64,000 nt of DNA from Actinomadura litoris (GTDB taxonomy: Bacteria > Actinomycetota > Actinomycetes > Streptosporangiales > Streptosporangiaceae), in contig NZ_WOFH01000006.1 in the NCBI RefSeq assembly GCF_009733595.1, forward strand, positions 248,001 through 312,000, in the 5' to 3' direction. Position 1 is the stretch's first letter, and each line of letters opens with the position of its first letter. Shown here piece after piece: positions 42,144 to 50,907 of the stretch. The translations under genes and the position numbers were made by a program. Below the pieces are notes generated by a model that was not told the DNA's origin, ran no database searches, and worked only from the letters and a program-made list of their open reading frames with translations.

Positions 42144-43199
42144 ATGAGCGGATCGGGCAGGACGAGGATGCGGACGTCGGCGCTGAGCTCGTGTGTCGCG
42201 CTCGTCGCGCTGCTGGCCGGGGGATGCGCGGTGGGGACCGGCGACGACAGGAAGCGCGCGGGCGAACTCGCCGAGCGCCTTTATCCGGGGCAACTGCGAG
42301 TGCTCGGCGCGCGAACGCTGTTTCCGCAGACCACAGGATCCGAGGTCACCTTCGCCGTCAAGGACGACCCCGACGCGGTCGTGCGGCTGCGCGTCGACGG
42401 CGAGAACAAGACGTGCGAGCGCAAGTCCTGCGAGGACGCGCTGGTCAAGGCCGTCGCGCAGGGCCGGAGGCAGGCCGCCGAGTTCCGGCTGCTGCGCGCC
42501 TCCCTCGAACGGTGCGGCCATCAGATCATCGCTCTGGGGCCGACGGCCGGCGAGCCGTGGATCGTGATGTCGCTGTCGAACGAGAACGTGACCGCCGTGC
42601 TCGACGAGCTGGGACGGTGCGCCGCGCGGTGGTCGAAGGCCCTCACGGCGAACGGGTCGCCGCCCGCCTCCGACGGCTCCTACGGCCTGCCGGCCGGCAG
42701 CCGCGCGCTGCGCGTGCGGATCGTCCGGCCGGACGTGGCGCGGGGCCGCCCGGCGGAGGGTTCCGGTCCCACCATGGCCCGGCTGACCTCGACCAGACTC
42801 CAGGCGGCCCTCGCCAAGAAGACCTACTTCACCGCCGCCTTCACCGTCCGCGACGACCGCGACGAGCCGGTCACCTCCGGGCTCGCCGTCTCGCGCTCCT
42901 ACGAGGACCGGGAGGCGTTCGGCCGCCGGGTCCAGGCCGCCGTCGGCGAGCGGCTGCGCGCCGAGCGGCCGAACGCCAAGGTCACCGACTACGTCGGCGT
43001 GTGGCGCCTGGAGCCCGGCCGGATCGACCGCCTCACCGGCTACGTCCTGTTCTGCGAGGGGCCCGAGCAGGGCCGCACCTGCCTCGGCGACCACGCCGTC
43101 CGCGTGACCGTCGACGAGCGGGGCACCCCGGTGAGCGGCCTCACGATCGTCGAGAACGTGCGCGAGGGCAACGGCCCGCTCCGGCTGCCGCAGAACTGA
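42144..43199 (+). CDS. Exported lipoprotein of unknown function (SCO7460-like)
   Basis: A 351-residue lipoprotein with a lipobox (LLAGGC, Cys28) after a short hydrophobic signal. GAGGA is nine bases before the ATG. The mature protein (GDDRKRAGELAERLYPGQL onward) has two similar alpha/beta halves of about 130 residues with a few Cys pairs (CERKSCED, RCGHQI, CEGPEQGRTC). It looks like the uncharacterised actinobacterial lipoprotein family I recall under a SCO7460 label; that name is from memory and not verified. It is probably anchored outside the cell membrane. Confidence 0.75.
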   Translation: MSGSGRTRMRTSALSSCVALVALLAGGCAVGTGDDRKRAGELAERLYPGQLRVLGARTLFPQTTGSEVTFAVKDDPDAVVRLRVDGENKTCERKSCEDALVKAVAQGRRQAAEFRLLRASLERCGHQIIALGPTAGEPWIVMSLSNENVTAVLDELGRCAARWSKALTANGSPPASDGSYGLPAGSRALRVRIVRPDVARGRPAEGSGPTMARLTSTRLQAALAKKTYFTAAFTVRDDRDEPVTSGLAVSRSYEDREAFGRRVQAAVGERLRAERPNAKVTDYVGVWRLEPGRIDRLTGYVLFCEGPEQGRTCLGDHAVRVTVDERGTPVSGLTIVENVREGNGPLRLPQN

Positions 43200-43205
43200 C
43201 GTCTT

Positions 43206-44711
43206 CTACTGCGCCTCTCCCGTGTTCGAGATCCGGACGATCGCGTGCTGGTCCAGGTCGTCGCCCGACAGCCGGGCGGCGACCCGGCCCCGGTGGAACA
43301 CGAGGACGCGCTCGCAGATCGCCGCGAGCTCCTCCACGTCGGTCGAGGCCAGCAGGACGACCGCGCCGTCCGCCGCCGCGCCCCGGATCAGGTCGTGGAT
43401 CTCGGCCTTGGCGCCCACGTCCACGCCGCGCGTCGGGTCGTCGAGCAGCAGCACGGTGGGCGCGGCGTCCAGCCACTTGGCCAGCACCACCTTCTGCTGG
43501 TTCCCGCCGGACAGCAGGCCCGCCCGCTGCTCGATGTCGCGGCACCGGATGCGCAGCCGCTCGACGTGCCCGCGCGCCCGCTCCCGCAGCGCCTTGCGGC
43601 GGACGACGATCCCGTCGCGCCGCAGCCCGATCGCGCGCACCTGCCCGATGTTCTCCCAGATCGGCTGGTCGAGCATCAGCCCGCGCCCGCGCCGGTCGCC
43701 CGAGACCACCGCGACGCCCGCCGCGATCGCCCGGCGCAGGCCGCGCGGCACCGGACGGTCGCCGGGCAGCCGCACGCTCCCGCGCGACGGGCGGCGCAGC
43801 CCCGCGACGAGTTCGAGCACCGCGAGGTGGCCCGCGCCGGCCAGCCCCGCGACACCGACGATCTCGCCCGCCGGGACCCGCAGGTCGACGTCGCTCATCA
43901 CGCCGTCCACCGACACCGAGTCCAGCCGCAGCTCCTTGGCCTGGGCGTCCGGTCTCCGCGCCGGCGCGGGCGGCGCCGCCTCCCGGGCGGGCCGGGGGCC
44001 GAGCATCGCCGACACGATGTCGTCGATGCCGAGGCTCGCCCGGTCCGCGCCGAGCAGCACCGCGCGGCCGTCCCGCAGCACGGTGACCACGTCGCAGAGC
44101 TGCATGACCTCTTCGAGGATGTGCGAGACGAACACGACGCCGACCTGGCGCTCGCGCAGCACCTGGAGGATGCCGAGCAGCCGGTCCGAGCCGTCCTGGT
44201 CGAGGGCCGAGGTCGGCTCGTCCAGGACGAGGACGCGCGGCTCGGTCAGCAGCGCCCGCGCGATCTCCACGAGCTGCCGCTGCCCGAGCGAGAGGTCGCC
44301 GACCCGCGTGCGCGGGTCCACCTTCAGCCCGAGCTGCGCCAGGATCGGACGCGCGGCCTCGGCCATCGCGCGCCGGTCCAGGAACGGCCCCCGGCGCGGC
44401 TCGCGCAGCGGGTAGAGGTTCGCGAGGACGTCGAGGTCGGGGAACAGGTTCAGCTCCTGCGACACCACCGCGACCCCGTGCCGGACGGCGTCGGCGGTGT
44501 CGTGGAAGGCGACGGGCTCGCCGTCCAGGTTCAGGGTCCCCGAGTCCGGGCGGATCGCCCCGGACAGCACCTTCACCATGGTCGACTTCCCGGCGCCGTT
44601 CTCCCCGAGGAGCGCGTGCACCGAGCCCGCCTCCACGCTGATCGTGCCGGCCGCCAGCGCCGTGACGCCGCCGTAGGTCTTGGTGATGTCGCGTGCCTGG
44701 AGTACCGTCAT
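43206..44711 (-). CDS. Sugar-type ABC transporter ATP-binding protein (RbsA-like, two ATPase domains)
   Basis: A 501-residue tandem ATPase. Domain 1 has Walker A GENGAGKST, signature LSLGQRQLVEIARAL and Walker B VLVLDEPTSAL. Domain 2 (about 250-501) keeps LSGGNQQKVVLAKWL and VLLLDDPTRGVDVGAK but its Walker A is degraded (GLAGAGHLA), the normal state for RbsA/MglA-type subunits. It energises the permease encoded upstream in the same leftward operon, five bases after the binding-protein gene. Confidence 0.95.
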   Translation of the reverse strand: MTVLQARDITKTYGGVTALAAGTISVEAGSVHALLGENGAGKSTMVKVLSGAIRPDSGTLNLDGEPVAFHDTADAVRHGVAVVSQELNLFPDLDVLANLYPLREPRRGPFLDRRAMAEAARPILAQLGLKVDPRTRVGDLSLGQRQLVEIARALLTEPRVLVLDEPTSALDQDGSDRLLGILQVLRERQVGVVFVSHILEEVMQLCDVVTVLRDGRAVLLGADRASLGIDDIVSAMLGPRPAREAAPPAPARRPDAQAKELRLDSVSVDGVMSDVDLRVPAGEIVGVAGLAGAGHLAVLELVAGLRRPSRGSVRLPGDRPVPRGLRRAIAAGVAVVSGDRRGRGLMLDQPIWENIGQVRAIGLRRDGIVVRRKALRERARGHVERLRIRCRDIEQRAGLLSGGNQQKVVLAKWLDAAPTVLLLDDPTRGVDVGAKAEIHDLIRGAAADGAVVLLASTDVEELAAICERVLVFHRGRVAARLSGDDLDQHAIVRISNTGEAQ

Positions 44712-44716
44712 GGCGC

Positions 44717-45781
44717 TCAGTCGGCCTGGGAGAGCGGCTTGAGGTACTTGCCCGGGTTCGCGAGCTGCTCCTGCGTGATCGTCTTGAAGTAGGCGGTCCG
44801 GCTCTGCTCGTTGACCTGCCGCGCCAGCACCTGGTCGATGTTGGCGGAGTTGATGACGAGCGTTCCGGGGTTCCACCAGCCCTCGGGCAGCTTCGTCCCC
44901 TTGCGCTGGTGGTCGATCATGAGTTGCAGCGCCACGTAGCCCTTCAGCCAGTGCTCGGGCGAGGACAGCGCGAACAGCGACCCGTCCTTCACCGCCTTCA
45001 GCGCGGCCGGGTCGATGTCGCAGGACCCGGCGAGGAACTTGCGCCCGGTCTGCTTCTGGATCAGCGGCAGCGACACGCCGTCCTGGCCGCCGACGCCGAG
45101 GAACGCGATCGCCTTCGGGTTGGCCTTCACGATCGAGTTCCAGGCGTTGTAGTTGTCGGTCGGCTCGGACTTGGAGTCGAACGGCCCCTTGATCGTCAGC
45201 TCCGGCCGCTCCTTCTTGATGACCGAGGTCAGCCCGTCGATGCGCTGCGAGAGCAGCCGCAGCCCGGGGATGTCGTTGCCGATCACGACCTCGCCCCGGG
45301 TGCCCTTCGGGACGTGCTTGATGAACTCCTCGCCGAGCGCCCGCCCGACCTCGGTGTTGCTGTTGCCGATGAACAGCTTGGTCTTGGTGCCCTTGGGCGG
45401 CGCCGCGTCCACCGCGACGGTCGGGATGCCGTCGTCGTCCGCCTGGACGAGCGGGCGCACGAACAGGTCGGGCGCGAGGCTCTGCAGCGCGAGCCCGTCC
45501 TTGGAGTTGCGGATCGCCGAGCGGAACAGCTGCACCTGCGCGGGCCCGTTGACCCCCGTCGGCGCGGACGCGTTCAGCGTGACCTTGCCGTCGGCGGCCG
45601 CGGCGGCCTTGGCGCCGAACGCCATCTCCTGGAACGGGTTCTGCGTCGTCGTCGCGTACACGAAGCCGAGCTTCAGCTTCCCGGTCTTCTTCTTGCCCGA
45701 CCCGCCCGAGTCGCTGGTGCACCCGGTCAGCGCGACCGCGCCGATCAGCAGCGTGGTCAAGGCGAACGATCTGATCCTCAC
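44717..45781 (-). CDS. Sugar-type ABC transporter substrate-binding lipoprotein
   Basis: A 354-residue lipoprotein (lipobox LTGC, Cys21) of the ribose/autoinducer-binding class (peripla_BP_4): LGFVYATTTQNPFQEMAFGAKAAA, VNGPAQVQLFRSAI, GIPTVAVDAAPP, FLGVGGQDG. It binds a sugar or polyol-like ligand outside the cell and passes it to the permease. Second gene of a permease-binding protein-ATPase operon. The ligand cannot be named; the conserved aromatic and Asp residues suggest a sugar or sugar alcohol. Confidence 0.93.
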   Translation of the reverse strand: MRIRSFALTTLLIGAVALTGCTSDSGGSGKKKTGKLKLGFVYATTTQNPFQEMAFGAKAAAAADGKVTLNASAPTGVNGPAQVQLFRSAIRNSKDGLALQSLAPDLFVRPLVQADDDGIPTVAVDAAPPKGTKTKLFIGNSNTEVGRALGEEFIKHVPKGTRGEVVIGNDIPGLRLLSQRIDGLTSVIKKERPELTIKGPFDSKSEPTDNYNAWNSIVKANPKAIAFLGVGGQDGVSLPLIQKQTGRKFLAGSCDIDPAALKAVKDGSLFALSSPEHWLKGYVALQLMIDHQRKGTKLPEGWWNPGTLVINSANIDQVLARQVNEQSRTAYFKTITQEQLANPGKYLKPLSQAD

Positions 45782-45802
45782 GTGTGCCCTCCTCAGAGCC
45801 GT

Positions 45803-46870
45803 TCAGAGTCCCAGCAGGGCGTCGTCTCGCCGCCGCCTGCGCCGGACGAGGCTGTCGAGCGCGACCGCCGCGAGGATGACCCCGCCGGTCGCGAACGCAC
45901 TCCAGTTGGCGGGGATGTTGAAGTACTGCAGCGCGCTGGTGACCACGCTCAGCAGCACGGCGCCGAGGCAGGCGCCGATGACGGTGGCGCTGCCGCCGCG
46001 CAGCGGCGTGCCGCCGATGATGGCGGCGGCGATCGCCTGGAGCTCGAACCCGGTGCCGATGTTCGGGTCACCGGAGGTGAAGAAGGCCAGGCCGAGCACG
46101 CCCGACACACCCGCGAGCAGCCCGACGAGCACGAGCGCCTGGAGCCGGACGCGCGGTATCGAGATCCCGGAGAAGGACGCCGCGTCCGGGTTGGAGCCGA
46201 TCGAGCGCACCCGGTACCCGAACGGGGTGAACCGCAGCACCAGCGTCAGCAGCACCGCGACCAGCACGAGGATCCACACGCTCGTCGGGACGCCGAGCGT
46301 CTTGCCGCCGAGCAGCGTGAAGAAGGAGCTCTCCAGCGGCATCTCGGTCACCTGCTGGCCGCCGCTCATCGCGAGCGCGAGCCCGCGGTAGACCGACATC
46401 GTCGCGAGCGTCGCGACGATCGCCGGGATCGCGATGTACTGGACGATCAGCGCGTTGCCGAGCCCGAGCGCCGCGCCGAGCAGGATGCCGAGCCCGGCCG
46501 CGGGCCACGGCGGCACGCCGTGCTTCATCATCAGCCCGGTCGCGATCACCGTCAGCCCGAACGTCGAGCCCACCGACAGGTCGATCTCGCGCATCGACAG
46601 CAGGTAGGCCATGCCGCAGGCGAGGAGCCCGACGTACACCGACGACTGGAGGGTGTCCAGCAGCTGCCCCGGCCGCAGGAAGTCCGGGTGGAGAATGCTG
46701 GTGAAAATCACCAGTACGATGGTGGCGATCAGCACGCTGGTCGCCTCGCCGCGTCCGGCCCTGACGGCCAGCACGGGGATCCGGCCGAGCGCCGTCGGGG
46801 CGGCCCGTTCCTCGCTCCGGGGTGTCGATTCGACCTTGTCGTCGACCCCGGACTGGTGGTCCGCTGCCAC
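45803..46870 (-). CDS. Sugar-type ABC transporter permease
   Basis: A 355-residue membrane protein with about nine hydrophobic segments, the RbsC-like motif YLLSMREIDLSVGSTFGLT and GGTPLRGG, an Asp-rich N-terminal cytosolic tail and an Arg-rich C-terminus. It forms the channel, probably as a homodimer, for the ATPase and binding protein. First gene of the leftward operon. Two 17-bp direct repeats lie about 70-100 bases upstream of its start. Confidence 0.94.
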   Translation of the reverse strand: MAADHQSGVDDKVESTPRSEERAAPTALGRIPVLAVRAGRGEATSVLIATIVLVIFTSILHPDFLRPGQLLDTLQSSVYVGLLACGMAYLLSMREIDLSVGSTFGLTVIATGLMMKHGVPPWPAAGLGILLGAALGLGNALIVQYIAIPAIVATLATMSVYRGLALAMSGGQQVTEMPLESSFFTLLGGKTLGVPTSVWILVLVAVLLTLVLRFTPFGYRVRSIGSNPDAASFSGISIPRVRLQALVLVGLLAGVSGVLGLAFFTSGDPNIGTGFELQAIAAAIIGGTPLRGGSATVIGACLGAVLLSVVTSALQYFNIPANWSAFATGGVILAAVALDSLVRRRRRRDDALLGL

Positions 46871-46936
46871 GGCGGCCCCCTTCCTCGTCCGCTCTGGACG
46901 CTTCGGGCAAAGTTCACCGCCTTCACAGCCCGCGTA

Positions 46937-46974
46937 CTTGCCTGTGTCGGAACAGTGCTTGTCTGTCCCGGAAC
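46937..46974. promoter_or_regulatory. Two direct repeats, 21 bp apart, upstream of the sugar ABC operon
   Basis: CTTG-C-CTGT-GT-CGGAAC (46937-46953) and CTTG-T-CTGT-CC-CGGAAC (46958-46974). The spacing of two helical turns places both on the same face of the helix, as expected for an activator or repressor such as a LacI or two-component regulator. They lie in the divergent gap between the sugar permease and the HD-domain gene. Confidence 0.5.
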
Positions 46975-47059
46975 GGCTCGGTGTCGATCATGCGTTGACC
47001 GGGTAGCCGCGAACCACGGGAGACCGCGCGGCCCCGGGTCCCCGACCGAAAGGATCTCC

Positions 47060-47728
47060 ATGACCTCCACGACGCGGCGCGACCTCATCGGCAGGGCCGA
47101 GCCCCCGCGCGACGTCCCGGAGCGGCTCGCGTCCCAGATCGCGTTCATCGCCGAGGTGGACCGGCTGAAGACCGTCGTGCGGCGCAGCCCGCTGCTGGCC
47201 GCCGACCGGCGCGAGAACGACGCCGAGCACTCCTGGCACCTCGCGTTGATGGTCACCGTGCTCGCCGAGTACGCCGACGAGCCGATCGACGTCGCGCGGA
47301 CGCTGCGGCTCGTCCTGGTGCACGACCTCGTGGAGATCTACGCGGGCGACACCTTCCTCTACGACGAGGCCGCGTCGGCCGACCAGGCCGAGCGGGAGGA
47401 GGCCGCGGCCGACGAGCTGTTCGCGCTGCTGCCGCCCGACCAGGCCGGGGCGTTCCGCGCGCTGTGGGACGAGTTCGAGGCCCGCGCGACCCCGGAGGCG
47501 CGGTTCGCCAAGGCCATGGACCGCCTCCAGCCGCTGCTGCTCAACTTCGGCAACGAGGGCGGCACCTGGCACACCCCGGGCGTCACCGAGGCCGACGTCC
47601 GCCGCCGCAAGTCGGTGATCGGCGACGCGTCCGCGGAGCTGGGCGCCTACGCGAGCAAGCTCATCGACCTGGGCGCCCAGCGCGGCTGGCTCCGCCGCGA
47701 CGGCGGCGGGGACGGCGTGGGTTCCTGA
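47060..47728 (+). CDS. HD-domain phosphohydrolase (YfbR-like)
   Basis: A 222-residue HD-superfamily protein with the metal motif H..HD (AEHSWHLALM, then LVHDLVEIYAGD) and an acidic centre typical of 5'-nucleotidase/YfbR-like enzymes, which hydrolyse dNMPs or related nucleotides. AAAGGATC is the ribosome site. Divergent from the sugar ABC operon, with no clear functional link. The final residues are Gly/Asp-rich and variable. Confidence 0.9.
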   Translation: MTSTTRRDLIGRAEPPRDVPERLASQIAFIAEVDRLKTVVRRSPLLAADRRENDAEHSWHLALMVTVLAEYADEPIDVARTLRLVLVHDLVEIYAGDTFLYDEAASADQAEREEAAADELFALLPPDQAGAFRALWDEFEARATPEARFAKAMDRLQPLLLNFGNEGGTWHTPGVTEADVRRRKSVIGDASAELGAYASKLIDLGAQRGWLRRDGGGDGVGS

Positions 47729-47856
47729 CGCCGGCCGGGCGCCGATCCTCCTGGGTGGTCGAGACCTTCAGCCCATGCCCCCGGGTGACCGGGCATGGTT
47801 CGGTGGGCCCTGACACGGACTCGGCCGAAGGAGCGGACCATTACGCGGCAAGGAAA

Positions 47857-48240
47857 ATGGGATCGATGAAGGGGAAAGGCGGGCCCGGAGCGCCGGTGGA
47901 CTCCGACGTCCGCGTGGCGGTGTGCGGTGCGGGGCTGCGCGTCTGGTTCCCCTGGCCGGCACGCGCGTGCAGCGTCGTCGACGTGCGCGGGCTCCCCGCT
48001 CGGGCGAGCGTCGGGAAGGGCCTGACCATCGGGCTGGACGGGCTCCCGGAAAACGTCATGGGCCTGCTGGCGCGGGTGGAGACGCGGGCCGCGGAAATCG
48101 ATGTCGCCGGCGCGGCGCTGCGGGTTCACGTGCCCGGCGGACACGCGGAATTCCAGATGGAAGGCGAGTCCACGGTCGCGCTGCGGCTTTGCGGCCGGGA
48201 ACTCGTGGGCATCGACGTCCGCTTCCTTGGAAGGCCGTGA
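47857..48240 (+). CDS. Unknown conserved-looking small protein
   Basis: I do not recognise this family. The product (127 residues from ATG 47857; ATG 47866 is an alternative with better spacing to AAGGA) is a beta-rich acidic protein with scattered hydrophobics (VRVAVCGAGLRVWFPWPARACSVV, AALRVHVPGGHAEFQM) and two to four cysteines. It could be a small Ig-like or sandwich domain. It precedes the two-component kinase by 68 bases and may be in the same transcript. Confidence 0.5.
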   Translation: MGSMKGKGGPGAPVDSDVRVAVCGAGLRVWFPWPARACSVVDVRGLPARASVGKGLTIGLDGLPENVMGLLARVETRAAEIDVAGAALRVHVPGGHAEFQMEGESTVALRLCGRELVGIDVRFLGRP

Positions 48241-48308
48241 CCATTCGTCCACCGGCGGTTCGGCCTGCCGTACGATCCGGCACGACGGGGCGCCGAACGG
48301 GGAGGCCG

Positions 48309-48974
48309 ATGGACCGGCGGGAGAAGAACGGCAAGGTCGCCTGGGAACTGACGGCGGGAATCGAGGAGGAGCGGCAGCGGCTGCGGCGCGAGATCCACGA
48401 CCAGATGGCGCCCGCCCTCGCGGCGTTGCGGCTGCGCTTCGACCTGGCGCGGGAGGTCGTCGCCGACGGCGCCGGCGGTCCGGACCCGCTCGATTCGCTG
48501 GATTCGGTGGACGAGGCGATCCGCAATTTGGGTGAGGCGCTCTCGGGCCTCCTCGCCGCCATCGACGGCGCGTTTCCCGCCGAGTTGGCGAGGCTCGGCC
48601 TCATCGGCGCGCTCGCCGATCTGGGCGCCTTCCTCTCCCTGGCCGATCTGCGCATCGAGGCCGACGAGAACGAACTGCTGGAGATGTCGCCGGCCTGCGA
48701 GGTGGCGGCCTACAAGATAGCCGCCGAGGCGCTCACCAACGCGCGCAAATACTCCTCCGACCGCAGTGCCGTGGTGCGAATCGACCGGCAGGACGGGGAC
48801 ATCGTCCTCCAGGTCAGCAGCGCCATCGGCAGCGAGCGCGAGCGCCACCCCTCCTACGGCGTCGGATTCCGCTCCATGCGCGAGCGGGCCGCCGCCCTCG
48901 GCGGCAAATGCAACGTCCGCGCGACCGACGAGGGAATGGTCGTCCGGGCCCGGATCCCGTCGCGGCCGGCATGA
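48309..48974 (+). CDS. NarL-type sensor histidine kinase lacking membrane and sensor domains
   Basis: A 221-residue cytoplasmic kinase. The HisKA_3 motif ERQRLRREIHDQMAPAL has the phosphorylated His30; the ATPase part has the N-box EALTNARKY and a G-rich lid GVGFRSMRERAAALGG. There is no transmembrane or sensory domain, so the signal must be sensed in the cytoplasm, perhaps by a protein partner such as the small protein encoded just upstream. GGGGAGG precedes the ATG. It overlaps the response-regulator gene (ATGA). Confidence 0.93.
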   Translation: MDRREKNGKVAWELTAGIEEERQRLRREIHDQMAPALAALRLRFDLAREVVADGAGGPDPLDSLDSVDEAIRNLGEALSGLLAAIDGAFPAELARLGLIGALADLGAFLSLADLRIEADENELLEMSPACEVAAYKIAAEALTNARKYSSDRSAVVRIDRQDGDIVLQVSSAIGSERERHPSYGVGFRSMRERAAALGGKCNVRATDEGMVVRARIPSRPA

Positions 48975-49627
48975 GCGTTCCCGTTCTCATCGTCGAGGAC
49001 CACCCGCTCTATCTCGGCGCGCTGCGCGCGCTCTTCGAGCGCGGCGACGGATTCGAGGTGGTCGCGGAGGCCGCCACCGGCGCGGCCGCGCTGGAGGCGC
49101 TGGAGGGCCCGCGCGGCGCGCGACCGCGCGTGATCACCCTCGACCTCCACCTCCCGGACGGCTCGGGCACCGCGCTGGCGCAGCGCGTCCTGGCCGCCCA
49201 TCCCCAGGTGCGGGTGCTGGTCATCAGCGCGCTGACCGACCGGGCGGCGGTGCTGTCGGCGCTGCGCGCCGGGGTGCACGGCTACCTGACCAAGGACGCC
49301 GGCAGCGAGGAGATCCGGCACGCGGTGCGGCTGGTCGCGGCCGGCGGGACGGCCTTCGGCGAGCCGATCGCCGTGCTGCTGCGCGACTGGCTGAAGGCCG
49401 ACGCCGGCGCGTCCGCGAGGACGCACTTCCCGACGCTCACCGGACGCGAGACGCAGGTGCTCGACCTGCTCGCCGGGGGCCGGGAGTACGCGCAGATCGC
49501 CAGGGAGCTGGGGATCTCGGAGAAGACGGTGCGCAACCACCTCTCCAACCTGTTCGTGAAGCTGGAGGTGAACAACCGGGCGCAGGCGATCCTGGTGGCG
49601 CGCCGGGCGGGCATGGGCACCTCCTGA
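48971..49627 (+). CDS. NarL/FixJ-family response regulator
   Basis: A 218-residue regulator: receiver domain with acidic pocket (VED), phospho-acceptor Asp58 (TLDLHLPDGSG), conserved Thr/Ser and YLTKD lysine, then a LuxR-type HTH (LTGRETQVLDLLAGGREYAQIARELGISEKTVRNHLSNLF). It is translationally coupled to the kinase before it (ATGA). A GC hairpin terminator follows. Targets unknown. Confidence 0.96.
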   Translation: MSVPVLIVEDHPLYLGALRALFERGDGFEVVAEAATGAAALEALEGPRGARPRVITLDLHLPDGSGTALAQRVLAAHPQVRVLVISALTDRAAVLSALRAGVHGYLTKDAGSEEIRHAVRLVAAGGTAFGEPIAVLLRDWLKADAGASARTHFPTLTGRETQVLDLLAGGREYAQIARELGISEKTVRNHLSNLFVKLEVNNRAQAILVARRAGMGTS

Positions 49628-49648
49628 GCGGCCCTCCGGCGGGGCCGC
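49628..49648. terminator. Hairpin after the two-component operon
   Basis: GCGGCCC (49628-49634), seven-base loop, GGGCCGC (49642-49648), immediately after the response-regulator stop and 28 bases before the opposing gene's stop. No T-run. Short but perfect stem. Confidence 0.5.
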
Positions 49649-49675
49649 CCGCGCGTCGGTCAGCGCTTTCGCGGG

Positions 49676-50233
49676 TCACGCCGGCGGCGTCCAGCGCGGG
49701 TCGCGGCCGAGCAGGGCGACGATGGTGTCGATCGCGGAACGGCCGGAGTCCTCGGGGAGGGGCGGGAGGTAGACGCCGCCCGGCCCGTTGAGGACGCTGC
49801 CGGGGGCGGTGTTGGCGCGGGCGAGCGGCAGCGCGGCCCGGAGCAGCCCGGCCGGTGTGTCGAGCGCGGTGCCCAGCGCGCGGGCCAGGTCCCAGCGGTG
49901 GACCAGCATGTCGACGACGTGGACGCCGAGCACCCATTCGGTCGGCGCCGGGCCCCGCCATGGGAGGTCCACGGTCGCCCCCGTCCGGTCGAGGGCCGTG
50001 AGCGAGCGCCCGGCGACGCGGGCGAAGTCGTCCCGGGGGTCCTCGCCCGGTTCGAGAGGCGGCAGCACCGTCCGGGCGAGGGCCTCGTGCCGCTCGTTCA
50101 TGTGGTGGAGCAGATCCGCCACCGTCCATCCCTCGCAGGGGGTCGGGTCCGCCATCGCGGCGTCGGGGATCAGCGCCACGTCGTGCCCGATCAGGGCGAG
50201 CGCCGTGGCGTCCAGGCGGAACAGGTCGGTCAT
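49676..50233 (-). CDS. TIGR03086/maleylpyruvate isomerase-like metal-binding protein (DinB-like)
   Basis: A 185-residue member of the DinB/mycothiol-dependent isomerase superfamily: PTPCEGWTVADLLHHMNERHE near the N-terminus and HVVDMLVHRWDLARALG later supply the three His ligands of the metal. Many members use mycothiol as a cofactor. It is divergent from a TetR gene, with a shared operator, so it is likely induced by whatever the TetR protein senses. GGGAGC precedes the ATG. The physiological substrate is unknown. Confidence 0.88.
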   Translation of the reverse strand: MTDLFRLDATALALIGHDVALIPDAAMADPTPCEGWTVADLLHHMNERHEALARTVLPPLEPGEDPRDDFARVAGRSLTALDRTGATVDLPWRGPAPTEWVLGVHVVDMLVHRWDLARALGTALDTPAGLLRAALPLARANTAPGSVLNGPGGVYLPPLPEDSGRSAIDTIVALLGRDPRWTPPA

Positions 50234-50247
50234 GGGGGCTCCCGGTA

Positions 50248-50295
50248 ATAGCGAACGATCGTACGCCAAAACTATAACGTACGGTCGTTCGCTAT
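50248..50295. promoter_or_regulatory. Long inverted repeat operator shared by TetR and TIGR03086 genes
   Basis: ATAGCGAACGATCGTACG (50248-50265) and CGTACGGTCGTTCGCTAT (50278-50295) are 18-base arms that match at 17 positions, separated by 12 AT-rich bases. They cover the promoters in both directions. The plus-strand sequence TATGAT at 50293-50298 would start transcription right at the GTG of the TetR gene. A TetR dimer (or two dimers) from the neighbouring gene is the expected ligand. Confidence 0.75.
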
Positions 50296-50304
50296 GATGG
50301 GCCC

Positions 50305-50907
50305 GTGTCTCCTCGCCACTCGATCGCCGAAGCGGCCCGGACGCGCGACCGGATCGTGCGGGCCGCGGTGCGGGACGCCTCGCGCCTCGGCCTGGAGGGG
50401 CTGACGGTCGGCTCGCTCGCGCGCCGGCTCGGCATGAGCAAGGCGGGCCTGATCGGCCCCTTCGGATCCCGCGAGGCGCTGCTGGCGGCGGCGCTCGACC
50501 ATGCCGTGCAGATCTTCCAGGCGGCGGTCATCGCCCCGCTGGAACAGCGGCCCCCCGGCGCGGAACGGCTGGAACTGCTCATCGACCGGTGGGTGGCCTA
50601 CCTGGCCGACTGCCCGTTCCCCGGCGGCTGCTTCGTGACGGCCGCCTCGTCCGAACTCGACGGCCGCCCGGGGCCGCTGCGCGACCGGCTGCGCGAGGGC
50701 GTGGCCTCCTGGCGCGCGCGGATCGCCGCCGAGGTCGCCGCGGCGCAGGCCGAGCTCCCGGGCCCGCACCGTCCCGCGGAGGAGGTCGCCGTGACCCTGG
50801 TCGGCCTCTCGATGGCCCTCAACCAGGAGGTCCAGCTGCTGGAGGACCGCGAGGCCGCCCCCCGCGCCCGCGCGGCCATGCGGCATGCCGCGGGGCTGCG
50901 TCCCTGA
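50305..50907 (+). CDS. TetR-family transcriptional regulator
   Basis: A 200-residue regulator with an N-terminal TetR HTH (RDRIVRAAVRDASRLGLEGLTVGSLARRLGMSKAGLIGPFGSREAL) and a TetR C-terminal ligand-binding domain (containing LADCPFPGGCFVTAASSELDGRPGPLRDRL, typical of the YxaF/LmrA-like C13 group). The GTG start lies six bases after a TATGAT -10, implying a leaderless mRNA. It represses itself and the divergent TIGR03086 gene through the inverted repeat between them. Confidence 0.93.
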   Translation: MSPRHSIAEAARTRDRIVRAAVRDASRLGLEGLTVGSLARRLGMSKAGLIGPFGSREALLAAALDHAVQIFQAAVIAPLEQRPPGAERLELLIDRWVAYLADCPFPGGCFVTAASSELDGRPGPLRDRLREGVASWRARIAAEVAAAQAELPGPHRPAEEVAVTLVGLSMALNQEVQLLEDREAAPRARAAMRHAAGLRP

